Source: Aquarana catesbeiana (lineage: Eukaryota > Chordata > Amphibia > Anura > Ranidae). Taken from it: a stretch of DNA of 64,000 nt. Position 1 is the first letter of the stretch; each line of letters begins with the position of its first letter. Of this stretch, positions 12,901 through 25,889 are shown piece by piece. The stretch lies in contig NC_133332.1 in NCBI RefSeq assembly GCF_042186555.1, forward strand, positions 233,903,015 through 233,967,014, given 5' to 3'. The notes beneath the pieces were generated by a model that saw only the letters and a list, made by a program, of their open reading frames with translations, searched no databases and had not been told where the DNA came from. The translations under genes and the position numbers were made by a program.

Positions 12901-15900
12901 GTGTTTACCACCCCCCAAAACCAAGTGTAAATGTGGTCCAAAATAAATGATCTCGCTGTGCATTTGTGATCATTATCATCATGATGACCACACAGTAGAG
13001 GACCTGTACTATGTAATCATCATGATGATGGTCACAAAATCACAGTGAGATAGGTGCTGTGGTTGTGTATCTTCCATGGCTGCAGAGTGTTTGCGCTTGT
13101 ATAGCTATTCTCTACAAGTGCAAAAACTCTGCAGCCATAGATGATACTCCCATGTGCTGTCTTACACTGGGTGCACCCGAATAGGGGAACCCTTAGCAGT
13201 AAATGTGCTTGAGTGTGATCTCTACAAGTCAGCAGTACCTGCTCCTGCTGCCTTTCAGATGTCGATCGCTAGCTGTGCAAAGTGTGCTCGGCCGCCACAA
13301 TCAAACAAGCTTCAGAGATTCAGCTCCGGCTGCCTACAAGCCGAAATGTAACAGTTTCTACTCTCTGGGCCCCTCTGATGATATAATGGGGTCCAGGGAA
13401 ATGTTAATTTTTACTTGACATTCTATGAGCCGGTCATCCATTGCCTGCACATGTACTATCAAGCTGTCTGGGCCCCCTTGTTAAATTGATGGGGCCCGGG
13501 CCCCTACAAAAGGTCTGGTGGTCCCCCCTATCAGCGGCCCTGGCTGGCAGAACACAATAGCTCCACAGGAGGGACTGACTGTGCTGATAGGGGAAATCAA
13601 ACGTTTTTCTGTGTTGGAATCCGAGGTTGCAGAACAGAAAATCGCACCATCCATGGCCTGCTTTACAGTTGATTGTAGCATCACAACTGCCAGCTAAAGA
13701 GGTTTGCACTGCAGGATGACATCGCTACCACTGTGGCTTAGAATTTAGCCTGCAAAGGAAGTGTTGTTACTGGCCGGATCTCCAGTTAAAAAACTATGCA
13801 ACAGATTCACAAAAAAAACAATATTTCTTTAGAAAACTGTAGACCTCCCATTCTCAACCAGGGTTCTTCCAGAGGCTGCTAGGGGTTCCTTGAGCTGTGG
13901 TTAAGTGACCTTCCATCTGATGGTGCCTGCATAGATCCAGGTCCATCACCATATGGCAGAACCAGTAGCATGACATCAGTGATCTTTAAAGCTATTTGTA
14001 AGGGTATCAGTCTGTTCACCACTGTTAGGGGGCATTCTTCCTACTCACCACCAACATAAGAGGCATTTTCCTAATGACTCCTAATTGACTAATCTTAGCA
14101 GGGGTTCCCTAAGACAAGACCATTATTTCAAGGGCTCCACTGGGGTAAAAAGTTTGAGAAAGGCTGCTGTAGACCGTGAAGCATTATGGCAATCAGTTTG
14201 AAAAATAGATTGAGGGCCAGTTCACACCATAGAAAGGCAGTCCGGATGCGTTCCAGTTGCTTTTTTGCATGCGCGTTTTTGATGTGTTCCAGGTGTGTTT
14301 TTGATGCAGTCCAGTGCTCCCCCCCTTTTTTAATGAGTACGAGTATGTTGCAGTGCATTTTTGGTGTGTTTAGGTGCGTTTTTCAGCGTTCCACTACAGT
14401 CTAGTGCAGAAAAAATGCAGCATGTTCTACTTTTTTTTCTGGAACTGGAACGCACTGGAACTGCAAGCACTGGTGTGAACTATGCCACTGGAAACCACAT
14501 AACCTACTTTCCATGCATTTTTGATGCAGAAAAAAAACGCATGTGGTGTGAACTGGCCCTTACGGTTTACAAACACATTAAAGTGTAAAATCAGTCTGTA
14601 TATGCAGTAAAGCATGCTTGTTATACTCACTGTGGAACCTAAGGGGTTAATCCTCTGCATTGTGTTAAAAGGCTGTTTGATCCTGTCTTCTCTGATCCTC
14701 CCCTTCTTCCACAGTCCCCAATCCATCTGCTGATAGTACAGAGCCCTAGGAGGTACTCTGCACATGCTCAGTTTGGTGTGTATTGCTAGAGTATGTTTTT
14801 TTTTTTTTTGGGAGTGCGCATGTGATCAGCACATGGCCAATCAGTCCAGACAGAGGGTCAGGGGTTATGCAGCTTCATAGGACAGTAAGAGAAAACTTCT
14901 CCTACAAGCTTTAACTAGTGCTTGGCCAAACACTGATAGAAGTCACAAGGCTGCTATATACTGCTGATCAGAAAGGGTATTTTGCAGTTTATAGTTACTA
15001 AAATAACTGCATTTCCATGTTCTGTGTGCTGTGGGAGACCAGATAGTGAATGCAAGATCCTGGGTTTAGTAACTTTTTAAAGTGTTATTAAACTCAAACA
15101 ATTTGCAGCTTACCAATCATTATATATATAGTGGCTGCATTAATTTTCTATTTAGGCTTTTTCCCCCCTTTGTTTTTATCTGGGGATCTGGTCAGTAACA
15201 CACCTCCTGTATTCTGTATTGGTGTGCCCCCACCCTGAATGAATGAGAATAGAGGGCACATTTGGACAGCAGCATTGCCAGACTGGGCAGAGGGGAGTAT
15301 TAGATGTACTAGCAGATTTAAATACACTAACCCATTGAAGCCAAACTCCGGCTTACACTTTATAAGCAGTTACAGCAAACCATTTTTATTTTCCTTTTGG
15401 AAAAAGATTTTAAATAAATAAAAGTTGAAAACTGTAAGCGCCCCTCTCAGTAAAGCCTAAAATAGAAAACAAATACAGTAATCACATCTAAGAATTGGTA
15501 AGCTGCAATATAATAAATGTTTGTTTGGATTTTAGCTATTTTCAGCTACATGATGTTTATACACATATAGATTTGCTGTTTATGGATCAGTATTTTTTGG
15601 AGCCTTTCTCCGGTGTGTCGATTGGTCCCAACACGGTTTCAGCCCACACTCCCATTCTCAGTTCTTTAGCTTCCCCGTCCTCAGAGGCCAGGCACTGGAC
15701 CTGGAGACTGAACGAGAACTTACTTGATGACCCTGTTGTACAGTCCCAGGTGACAAACACTATCACTCATTATTTCCCGGAGAACACACCAGATGAGGTG
15801 GGGATGGGCACTGTCTACGAAAGGCATAAAGCGGTGGTCAGAGGGGAGCTCATCTATCAAGGTGTCAGGGGAACTTGCAGTGGATATGTATAATCACCTT

Positions 15901-18900
15901 GGGCGGTTTCAGTCAGCGGAGCATAGACATAAGGATTGGGATACCCCTGGAAGTTGCCTCGGAGCTCAAATCCCCAGTCGGCTTCGGGAGCCTCGGCAGT
16001 GCACAGCTCCAAAATAGCTGTGGCGTTCCAGAAATATTATGCCCAGCTTTCTAATTTGCCTAATGCATTGCCTGGGGTCTCAGATTCCACAAAAACATCT
16101 TGCATCCTTAACTACTTGAATGCAGCCCAATTTCCTAAACTGAGTATACAGGTCTCATGTAATTTGGACACTCCTATCATTCTGGAGGCACTTGGATCGG
16201 TTGTTAAGTATCTACCCAAGGAGAAGAGCCCCGACCCTAATGGCTTCACGAATGCCAAAAGAAGCGAAGGATCATACCTTACTGCAGAACCATAGACCTA
16301 TTTCCCTCCTGAATACGGATATTAAGATTATTTACAATACATTTGAAATACTGCCGATTTCTGTGCATTTGGCCCTGCCGCCCTGTGTACACAGTTGCAA
16401 AGCTCTTATTCTCTCTCTTGGTGCCAGAGCTCTGATGTATCTGAGTATTCGCCTTACTAATGACTATACACAGCTTTACTTGGCTGAATATGCCCCCCCC
16501 CCCGACAGCTGTCCGCACTGACCTTGCCAATTGAACGTGGATGGGCTGGCCAAACATCTTGAAAATGAACATTCTTCTGAGGGTCTTGTTTTATTTACAA
16601 ATAATATCTATTTCTCTTCCTAGATTGTTTTTCTTGAGCCTCCAGTTTATTCATTTGTTCTGTTTGGAGAACTAAAAGACCACATCTGGCCTTTTCCATA
16701 CTGAAACAGCCTTAATGGCTTGGGGGTATGGGCATCCCTAATGTCTGCTGGTATAATAAGGCCATATCTCTCCAAAGAATCTTAGATTGGCATCACCACG
16801 TGAAAACAAAGCTATGGGTCCCCCTAGAGAAATTATTAGCTGGGCATAATTTGTCTCATGCTCCATGGCTGAGTCTTGCCCAACAGGGCTTGGCAGGTCT
16901 CGTGTTCACTACTACTACCCATGCTTTACACTTGTGGGACGTCTTGAAAAGGCATTGACAATTTTCACCCCCAACTTCCCCAATCGCACGTCTTGCAGGC
17001 TTCCCCTGGTTTGAACCAGGAGAGCACCTCTCCTTTTTTAGGACATGGGCGGCAGATGGGGAGGTGGAATGTGGCAGGTTTTACCAAGAGTAGGGCTTAC
17101 TCTTACCAGATACATTGAGGGGGCAATATGGGAGCTTCCCTATGAATACTTTTTTTTTTTTTTTTTTTAAAGATAACTTTGTAAAAGATAGCAAATACAA
17201 ACTAGAGTGGAAAACGTTTGCATAAACAGGTAGCATAATAGTAGTCAAAATGTACATTAACTACTAAGCCATCACATAAAATACATTTTATAACTAGATC
17301 AGAGGATAAAATAGTAAAATAAAAATAAAAACAATAAAAAAAAGGGGGGGGGGATATTTAAAGTATACATGGTGAAACAGATATATTACAAAGTCAGGAA
17401 GTATCACACCCTTCAGGCGCTATAGTGTGCTCAGATTCTACCCAAAAGGATTCCCTATGGATAACTGGCGATCCACGCCGTGTGCGTCTATGGGCATACA
17501 CAGCCCCCGGCTCAGGAAAGTGCACGTACGAGTGCCCGCTCAGCAGCTGGCTTGGTAAGGGTGCACTTAAAAGAAGAGGAGGAGCGGAGAGTGCCTGCTG
17601 GGGGCTCAGAAGAGGAGGTAAGAGACCGCTCTGTGTAATATCATTGCACAGAGCAGGTAAGTATATGTTTATTATTTTAATTTAAAAAAATAAGCTTTAC
17701 AATCACTTTAATGTTAAAATTATTTATTACAGTATTTACCCTTTTTTCAGCTGTACTTTCTTTGTCTGAGCCAGGCATCTCAGCTTGGATTATAGGTTCA
17801 GCTTTCAACTGGAATCTGGCCTGTTATGTTATGTGCCTGTAAGCTAACAGCTTATGGCGCTCTTTTATATAACTCTGGTTTGTGCTCAAAAAATTCAGGG
17901 GAAAGTGTGTGAGGTCAGACATTTGATAAGTAAACAACTCAGACTTCAACTCAGGTGATCTCCGACCCCTGATGATCAATCAAGCTCAGGCAAAGTAGGT
18001 GAGGCTTAATTAAAGTGGTTGTAAAGCCTAAACTTTTTTACCTTAATGCATTCCTTGCATTAAGGTAAAAATTGTTTAGGTGTCAGTATCCCCCTTCACC
18101 CCCTATTTTACTTACCTGAGCCCTCATTCGATCCAGCGCCGTGCATGTCTGCAGCTCTTCTCTTCCCTCACTTCTGGGTCTCACTGGCTTTGCTGGGGCA
18201 CAGAGAGCCATTGGCTCACAGTGCTGCCAATTAAAGCCAGTGACGAGAGAGCAAGGGGGGGCCTGAGTCCTGCTGTGTGTGTCAATGGACGCAGCAGCAG
18301 GGCTCAGGTGCAAGCAGCTTCCCATGGGGGCACTGGACAGAGGGGAGGGGCCAGGAGCGCCGCCTGTGGGGCACTCTGTGCAATGCACAGAGAAGGTAAG
18401 TATAGACCTGATTTGTTTTTTTTTTTGTTTTTTTAAATTTACCTTAAGCCCTGGTTCACATTGATGAGATTTGGCATGTCAAATCGGCAGCTATTGCCCC
18501 CAAATCGGTGCGACGCCGACTTTGCGATTCTCAAAAGTAGTTTCTGTACTACTTTGGGCAATTTCAATAAACATCTGTGTAGGAAACCGCACAGGATGTC
18601 TCTGAAATCGTTGGACTGACAAGCGGGAATGAAATTGTGCGAGTTCAGCTGAACTCGTACAATTTCAATCTTGCACCCAAGTGAACCAGGGCTTACAATC
18701 ACTTTGACGATTAAACATACATATTTGGCTGCACAGACTGAACCTGGAGAGGAAGGGCGGTGGGGGCGGCATTTAGTGAAACTGACAGGCTGTATTTTTC
18801 TCAGCAATGCCAGCAATGCTCGCTTGTCCTCCTCTTGCTCCCACCAGGATTCAGATCCTGCAGAGAGGAGAATACAGCCCATCAGTTCCACTAAATGCCA

Positions 18901-21900
18901 CCCCTCCTTTCTCTCCAGGTTCCTCTAACTTGTGTTGCCCGGCGCCCCATGTGCTCCCTTGGCCCCTACATCCACCTCCGTAGCACTGCCAAGTCCCCCT
19001 CCTCACCTCCCCCGCCAGCTGCTGCAGGGGATGTTTCAGGATGAGTTGGAGGTAAGGGGCTGGTAAATATATAATTCACCAGCCCATTCCTTTTCTGAAT
19101 TAACAGAGTCAGTTATATGAATGAACACAGCCAGTGATCGGTACCTTAGATTGCATTTCCCATTCATTCTCTATCCAGTACAGCTGAGGCTGCAGAGAAA
19201 TGGACTGGGGTATCTCTGTTCTCAGTCCCTTTCTCTGTCTCAAACGTGAGACATCAGGGATATGCTTAGACCCCTGATATTTCACCAAAGCCCCCTGACG
19301 GGGCTCCTAAAATAATTGCCCAAAAAAAAACAATATTGTAAAAATTCATTATAAAACTACTGACATTGTCCACTGCTCTGACACCAACCTCTCTGCCCGA
19401 CTGTCACTGTCAACTGTTCTACTGACAACATCTGCTGCCCTACTGAAATCAACCTCTGTACCCTACTGTCACCATTCACGGTCTACTTACTCTGTCAACT
19501 GACACTGTCCACTGCTCTACTGACTGACATCATCTACAGGTCTTAAAAAAAAAAAAATAGATAAATAAAAAAGGCATCGAACCCCAGTAGGTCAGGTAGA
19601 TCTCCATCTCTCAAAGGTTGCCTACCCCTGTACTACAGTATATTCCAGACTAAGCAGCAGCCAGCCTGTTCGGACATGTAAAAATTTGTTTGATCCAAGC
19701 TGGACCAAACAAATTTTTTAAAGTGTCAGGAAACTTTTAGGAACCAGCACCAATTTTAAGCAGAGAAAATGCACATAAAACTGTCTATTTGCTGGTTTTA
19801 GCAATTATTTTTTCAGACAAATTCATTATCCTCATGCAACCACTATACAAAACTTAAGCTGGGTATACATGGACAGTTTTTTTGTTCAACCAGCAGGTTG
19901 AAGGAAAAAAAAAAAACTGACAGATTCCTGCATCCACACAAAATGTGGATGGGGAATATCCCCAGCCGCGCTATTGTATTCTGACAGCAGGGACCCCCTT
20001 TTTTTTGAATGTATGCATTTCTAACAGTGTACTGTATGTGGTTTTCATTTGGTAAAGTCCATTCATTCCAAAACTCAAATGTTAAATGCAAAGCAAACTA
20101 CTTTCGAAAAACATTCAAATGTTCTGAGAATTTTCATACAAATTTTTGTTAGAAATGTTACTGGTGTATACCCAGCTTAAGGTAAGGGAAGGGACTTGAA
20201 CAAGTTTTCCATCTCTTGTTTTTGTCTTACCTACAGACACCAATATATTCCATTTCATAGGATATGGAAGTCTCCTCTTCAAAGCACTCTGGATTATCAT
20301 TGCAGTGACAGTACCTGCAACACAGATAAGAATATAATATCATTTTTAATTATATAATATAATCTTATTGAGATATCACTGAAAGGTAAATGAGGAGCTG
20401 GACTGTCTATAATTGCAGCTATTGTTCAATGTTGTAAATATTTTCATAGGACAATTATAAAATGTAAACTAAAGGAAATGTTGTTGGCTATGGAAATAGA
20501 GAAGACCACTGAGACTCCATATACACTGCTTTTGTGGGGAAGACTGTGCACTTATCATTTCAGCTACAATATTAGCTACTACTGATATCTACTGGGACTG
20601 CTGCTTCTCTGATAATTGACAACATACTGTTTATTCAACAAGGTTTAGTGCATGCAGCATATGTAGTCTCTCAGAGAACACAGTGCAATCCGTAGGACCT
20701 GTCAAGGTGGACTTTAAGTTGTCAGCTGGCCATGTTGGACTTTAAAGTGAATCTGTCACTCAAAGCTTCCTTCAGCACTAATCTGTCACCAGTGTTGTGT
20801 AAATTCAGTGCAGAGGTGAGTATGCAGAGGAACAGTTTAGCCCAATTAGTGTCAATGCTTGTGTTTGGGTGTGGAAGGTTTGGTTTTAGGGTCTCACTTA
20901 AAGATATACTAAACCCACAGCAGTAAAATCAGTCTGTATATGCAGTAAAGCATGCTTGTTATACTCAACCTTCCTATGGAACCTAAGGAGTTAAGCCTCT
21001 GCATTGCGTAAAAATGCTGTTTGAGCCTGTCTTCTCTGATCCTCCCCTTCTACAGTCCCCAATTCATCTCCTGATAAAACAGAGCCCTAGGGGGTACTCT
21101 GCACATGCTCAGTTTGGTGTGTAATGCTAGAGAGTTTTTATTTTGGAGGGTGCAGGGGATCGGTACAGGGCCAATCAGCACTGTCCAGACAGAGGGTTAG
21201 TGGTCCTGCAGCCTCATAGGACAATCAGGGGAGAATGACAACTCCTCATACAAGCTTTAACCAGTGCTTGGCTGGACACTGATAGACGTCACAAAACTGC
21301 TATGTACTGCTGATAAGAAAAGTTATTTAGCAGTTTATATTTACTAAAATAATTGCATTTTCATGTTCTGTGTACTGTGGGAGTCCAGATATAGTGAATG
21401 CAGGGTCCAAAGTTTAGTAACACTTTAAGCTGGGCATACACTAATCAAAGTCCCTGCTGAATTGACTGAATTTTGATCAGTGTTTGATTGTCCCTGCTAC
21501 ACAGAAGTCAATCGTTCAATCGGCTTCTGCCAAAAAGACAAGTTGGAAAACTTTTTTTGTCGATTGGTGGCTGTAGCCGCTGAACAGAGTATTCTGACAG
21601 CAGCAGGTCCCACTTTCAGAATACAATGTCTTTGCAGGGATATTCCTCCATCCACCTTGTTTGTGTGGATGGAGGAATCCTGCTGGCTACACAAAAAAAA
21701 AAAAAAATGAATACCTGTCTATGGCCAGGTTTAGGGGTTAATATTACCCTTTTTTGCAAATTTAAAATAGTTGACTTTACAGCACTGTTTATGCTGCACA
21801 TTTGGGGGGGGGGGGGGGGTTAGGAAGCAATAATAGAGAGCTACATCTGGCCCCTGTTGTGATAACTGTGCTGCTGTGCTGAAACCACTATGCGTCGCAG

Positions 21901-24900
21901 GAGGGTCAGTTGGAGACAGAAGAACAAGGAGGAAGACTTTTTTCCCCCACCATCCGACTTTCAAGTGGCATAGGAAAGAACAGAAGGAGATGGGGGATGC
22001 TTGGGAGGAATGGACAGCTCTGCACTGGACACAGTGGAATAAGGAGCCAGGGGACATTCAGGGGCATAGCTTAGGGGTGTGAAGTCTGCTCTCATGTCCC
22101 CAGGCTCTCCTATAGGAAGTGTCACATTATTGAGGTGGATGGAATTGGCAAAGTAAGCACAGCAGGATAGGATGGGAGTGGGAAAAAGGTGGGAAGGGCG
22201 AGACCATTAGTGGGGGGGGGGGGTGTTTTGCCAGATTGACTCACTGGCAAAATGAAACTCTGATTATTCATTACCATCAATAGAAAATGAAACTATGCTG
22301 ACAAAACTAAACTCTAACTGACCTTCTTTATTAAGAATGTAAAGCAATATGACCGCCAGATTAACAGAAGGAAACCGTGAGTCAGTAAACTATTATTTTA
22401 ATAGCTACAGGGACAATCCATCTTGATCATTTTATCCGGGAAGAATCCATTTCAATTGCAGGAAGGCTTGATAAGTCATGTTAGTACCTGTGATAAAAGT
22501 GACCACCCCCTTCATGAAGGCTTGTGACTGACATGATGCATATCCTGATAAACCCTGCAAGAAATAAAGTGATAGTAAGCATATCAGTGACTTTCAATGT
22601 GCTGCAAAGTAAGTCACTAAGTGGTGTTCTCATGCTTTTCAAATGCCTAATTCCAGACATATTGTCTTTATTTTTGTAGTTTTGATTGAGTTCAGATATT
22701 TCAGGTTTTTATTTCTGTTTATTGCCCCCTAGGGGGAAATGTCCCTTTTTTTCTGATCCCTGTGACACTCATACATGAAATGGAGAATACAGCTATTACC
22801 AGAAGAGAAATAAAAACAGTCTCAAATGTTTTAACTACGGGAACTACAAAAAAAAAAAAAAAAAAAAAACACAACTTGCAGTGAACTGCAGTTACTGACT
22901 TTAAAAAATCAGGTACTTACCAGTCCATGAAATCCAACGCTGTCTTCCTGTAGCTGATTCTTCTCATGGTTGGGTGTCCTGTCCATGGAACTGTCATCTT
23001 GGATTTAGGAGCTAGCTGTGATTTCCTGATTCATCAAAGCTAGCTCCCCACTGCAAGTGCACACGACCATGTGAAAAAGAAGGGTTCTCGAGTCTGGAGT
23101 AAGGTAAATATTACTACTTTTTTCTTATCCCCTAAAATTATTGATCACTCAGTTTTTGCAGCGCAGGGGGCAAGTGCTTATCTTGTGAATGGGCCCGACT
23201 ACATTACATTCTTCTGTTTCAAAATAAAAACCTTCCCCCGAGATCTTGGGGGGGGGGGGGGGGAGTGTTTTTTTGTTAACCAGAAAAATGTAGCGTCTTA
23301 TGGTGCAGGATGAGCAGCGTGACGTCATGTGCTTCTTCATGCACATTGGTAGTATGAAAACATTATGAGTAAATACATAATTATACTATAATTAATTATA
23401 CTATACAATATGGAGGTACTTTGGAGAATGGGGTTTTTTTCCCCAGTTAATTTGACCTATTTTTTTTTTTTTTTTTTTAACAAGAAAAATCTACCTCCTA
23501 TTTACTTAATTTTAATTCCTCTTCCTTGACAGGGTCAGATCATATAGACATTCTTTCCAACATACTACAATACTCATTCGATCCGCTTGCATGCTCCAGA
23601 ACAGTGGATGAATCCAGGAAATGCATAGAGATACTATATGCCGTGTTTTTGCTCATTATGTTTTACTTGACTGATTTTACTATATGTATTATGTGATAAT
23701 TACTGCCAGCAATTACCGTATTTATCGGCGTATAACACGCACCCCAAGTTTAGGAGGGAATTTTAAGGAAAAAAAACGAGAGACGAGATTGCTGGCAGTG
23801 TATCTCGGCTCCGACGAATCCCTGTAGTCTTGGCGCCATATTTGAATCTACCCACGGCTGTGTATGTCGGCGGCGATCGCGGCAATTGCTGCGATCGCTC
23901 CGATCACACAAAATCGGCGGGGATCGGCCTATAACACGCACCCACGATTTTCCCCTGATTTTCAGGGGAAAAAAAGTGCGTGTTATATGCCGATAAATAC
24001 GGTATGTGGCAATGTGCCATTATTGTATGTATATCTATGTAAATTAACTGTATTGGATATTTATGCCTACTCATGATTACCATCATGTAACATAACCGAT
24101 TTCCAATAAATTTGAACTTTTACACCTGCATGCTTCATCTAAAGTCCCAATTCTCTGTCCCCTTTTCTCCTTTAGATAGGAATGGTGGCAATTGACTTTT
24201 CCAGGTCACCGCCTCACTTAAAGTCCCAATGCTCTCCTTTTCCTTTTTTATTCCGATGGACCAGCAAGTGTAAACAGACTTGTGTCCATTTACCCCTGCC
24301 TAGCTCCAATCTGGTCCACTAAAAAGAAACTGAAGGGGACTTGTCGTCCTCCATCTGGCTGGATTGAAGAGAAGTTGGGTGTAAATTGACAGTGAAGTCC
24401 ATTTACACCTGTCTGCCTATACAGTGCAGTGAACTTTGTCCATGTCCGTTGTGCATAAACGGAGCGAACACAAACTTCCCATCCCCCTGCTCTGCTCAGC
24501 AGGGGGATCAGCAGACAGGAAGCTGGTCCCATTGGATAGCGATCTGTAGCCCAAACTGAGAGCAGTCTGTCACAACTCAGTCTTTGTGCTGAGGGTACAC
24601 TCAGTGAGCGCGCTCTCAGCACAACAGCCGAAAAGTGATGCATATGTGTGGTGTGTGGGTGCTGAATGCCACCCTTCTGTTGCTGCACATATGTGTTGGG
24701 TGGTTGGAAAGGGGTTAAACTGATGACAGATCCTCTGTGAACCCTGAGCCTCGTGACTCAGAATTCCAACAACAGTTCCTCATTCCTCTGTAATTCCCCA
24801 ATCTAGATGAGTGAATGTACTGATATGTGGAGGTCACATTCCAAAATCTATGCTCAGCAACAGGAATGTGTTCAACCCCACACCACGGACTACATGTCCC

Positions 24901-25078
24901 AGCATACCCACCCAGCCCCTCATCACAAAGTACTACCATCACCCCCCCCCCCCCCCCGCCGCTGGAAATGCTGCTCACACTTTGAGGACTCACCCTAAAA
25001 TTATTGCTTTCACACACACACTTTTCATAACTATTTTATAGTGGGGTTTTTATTTTTGCTTTGACTTTACTTGACAAA

Positions 25079-25116
<38 letters not shown>

Positions 25117-25676
25117 ACCTGTATACAGTGGGGCAAAAAAGTATTTAGTCAGCCACCAATTGTGCAAGTTCTCCCACTTAAAAAGATGAGAGAGGCCTGT
25201 AATTGTCATCATAGGTATACCTCAACTATGAGAGACAGAATGTGGAAACAAATCCAATCACATGGTCTGATTTTTGAAAGAATTTATTTGCAAATTATGG
25301 CGGAAAATAAGTATTTGGTCAATATCAACTTTTCTCACAGCGCGGCCAAAGTTTTCACACTCAGCTCCGAGACACACAGCGGGAGATGCCCGCAGACTGT
25401 GTAATCCAGGCACTGACTACAGTAAGGGTGTGATTATGGGCATGGCGAGACAGCATTATGGGCACGGTGAGGCTGCAATTATGGGCACGGTGAGGCTGCG
25501 ATTATGGGCACGGTGAGGCTGCATTATAGCCATGGTAAGGCTGCGATTATGTAGTATATAGTGGAGGAGGGAGTGCCCACAAAGCGGCCCCAGGGCAGGC
25601 AGCCTACCGATCAAAAAAATTGATCAAAAAAATTAACGATTAATCGAGGAATTAATCATTAATTTCCCCAGCCCTA

Positions 25677-25741
<65 letters not shown>

Positions 25742-25850
25742 TACACTTTTAATAACTATTTTATAGTGGGTTTTTTATTTTTGCTTTGACTTTACTTGAC
25801 AAAAGTATATATGATTTTTTTTTTTTGCTTTTACTTGTATACACTTAAAA

Positions 25851-25889
<39 letters not shown>

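Noticed and set aside
20231..20314. Cysteine-rich receptor-like reading of this exon (YCHCNDNPECF)
   Set aside because: An alternative frame that looked attractive at first. The frame joining all four exons gives TMEM141 with correct phases, while this one ends soon after exon 4 begins.
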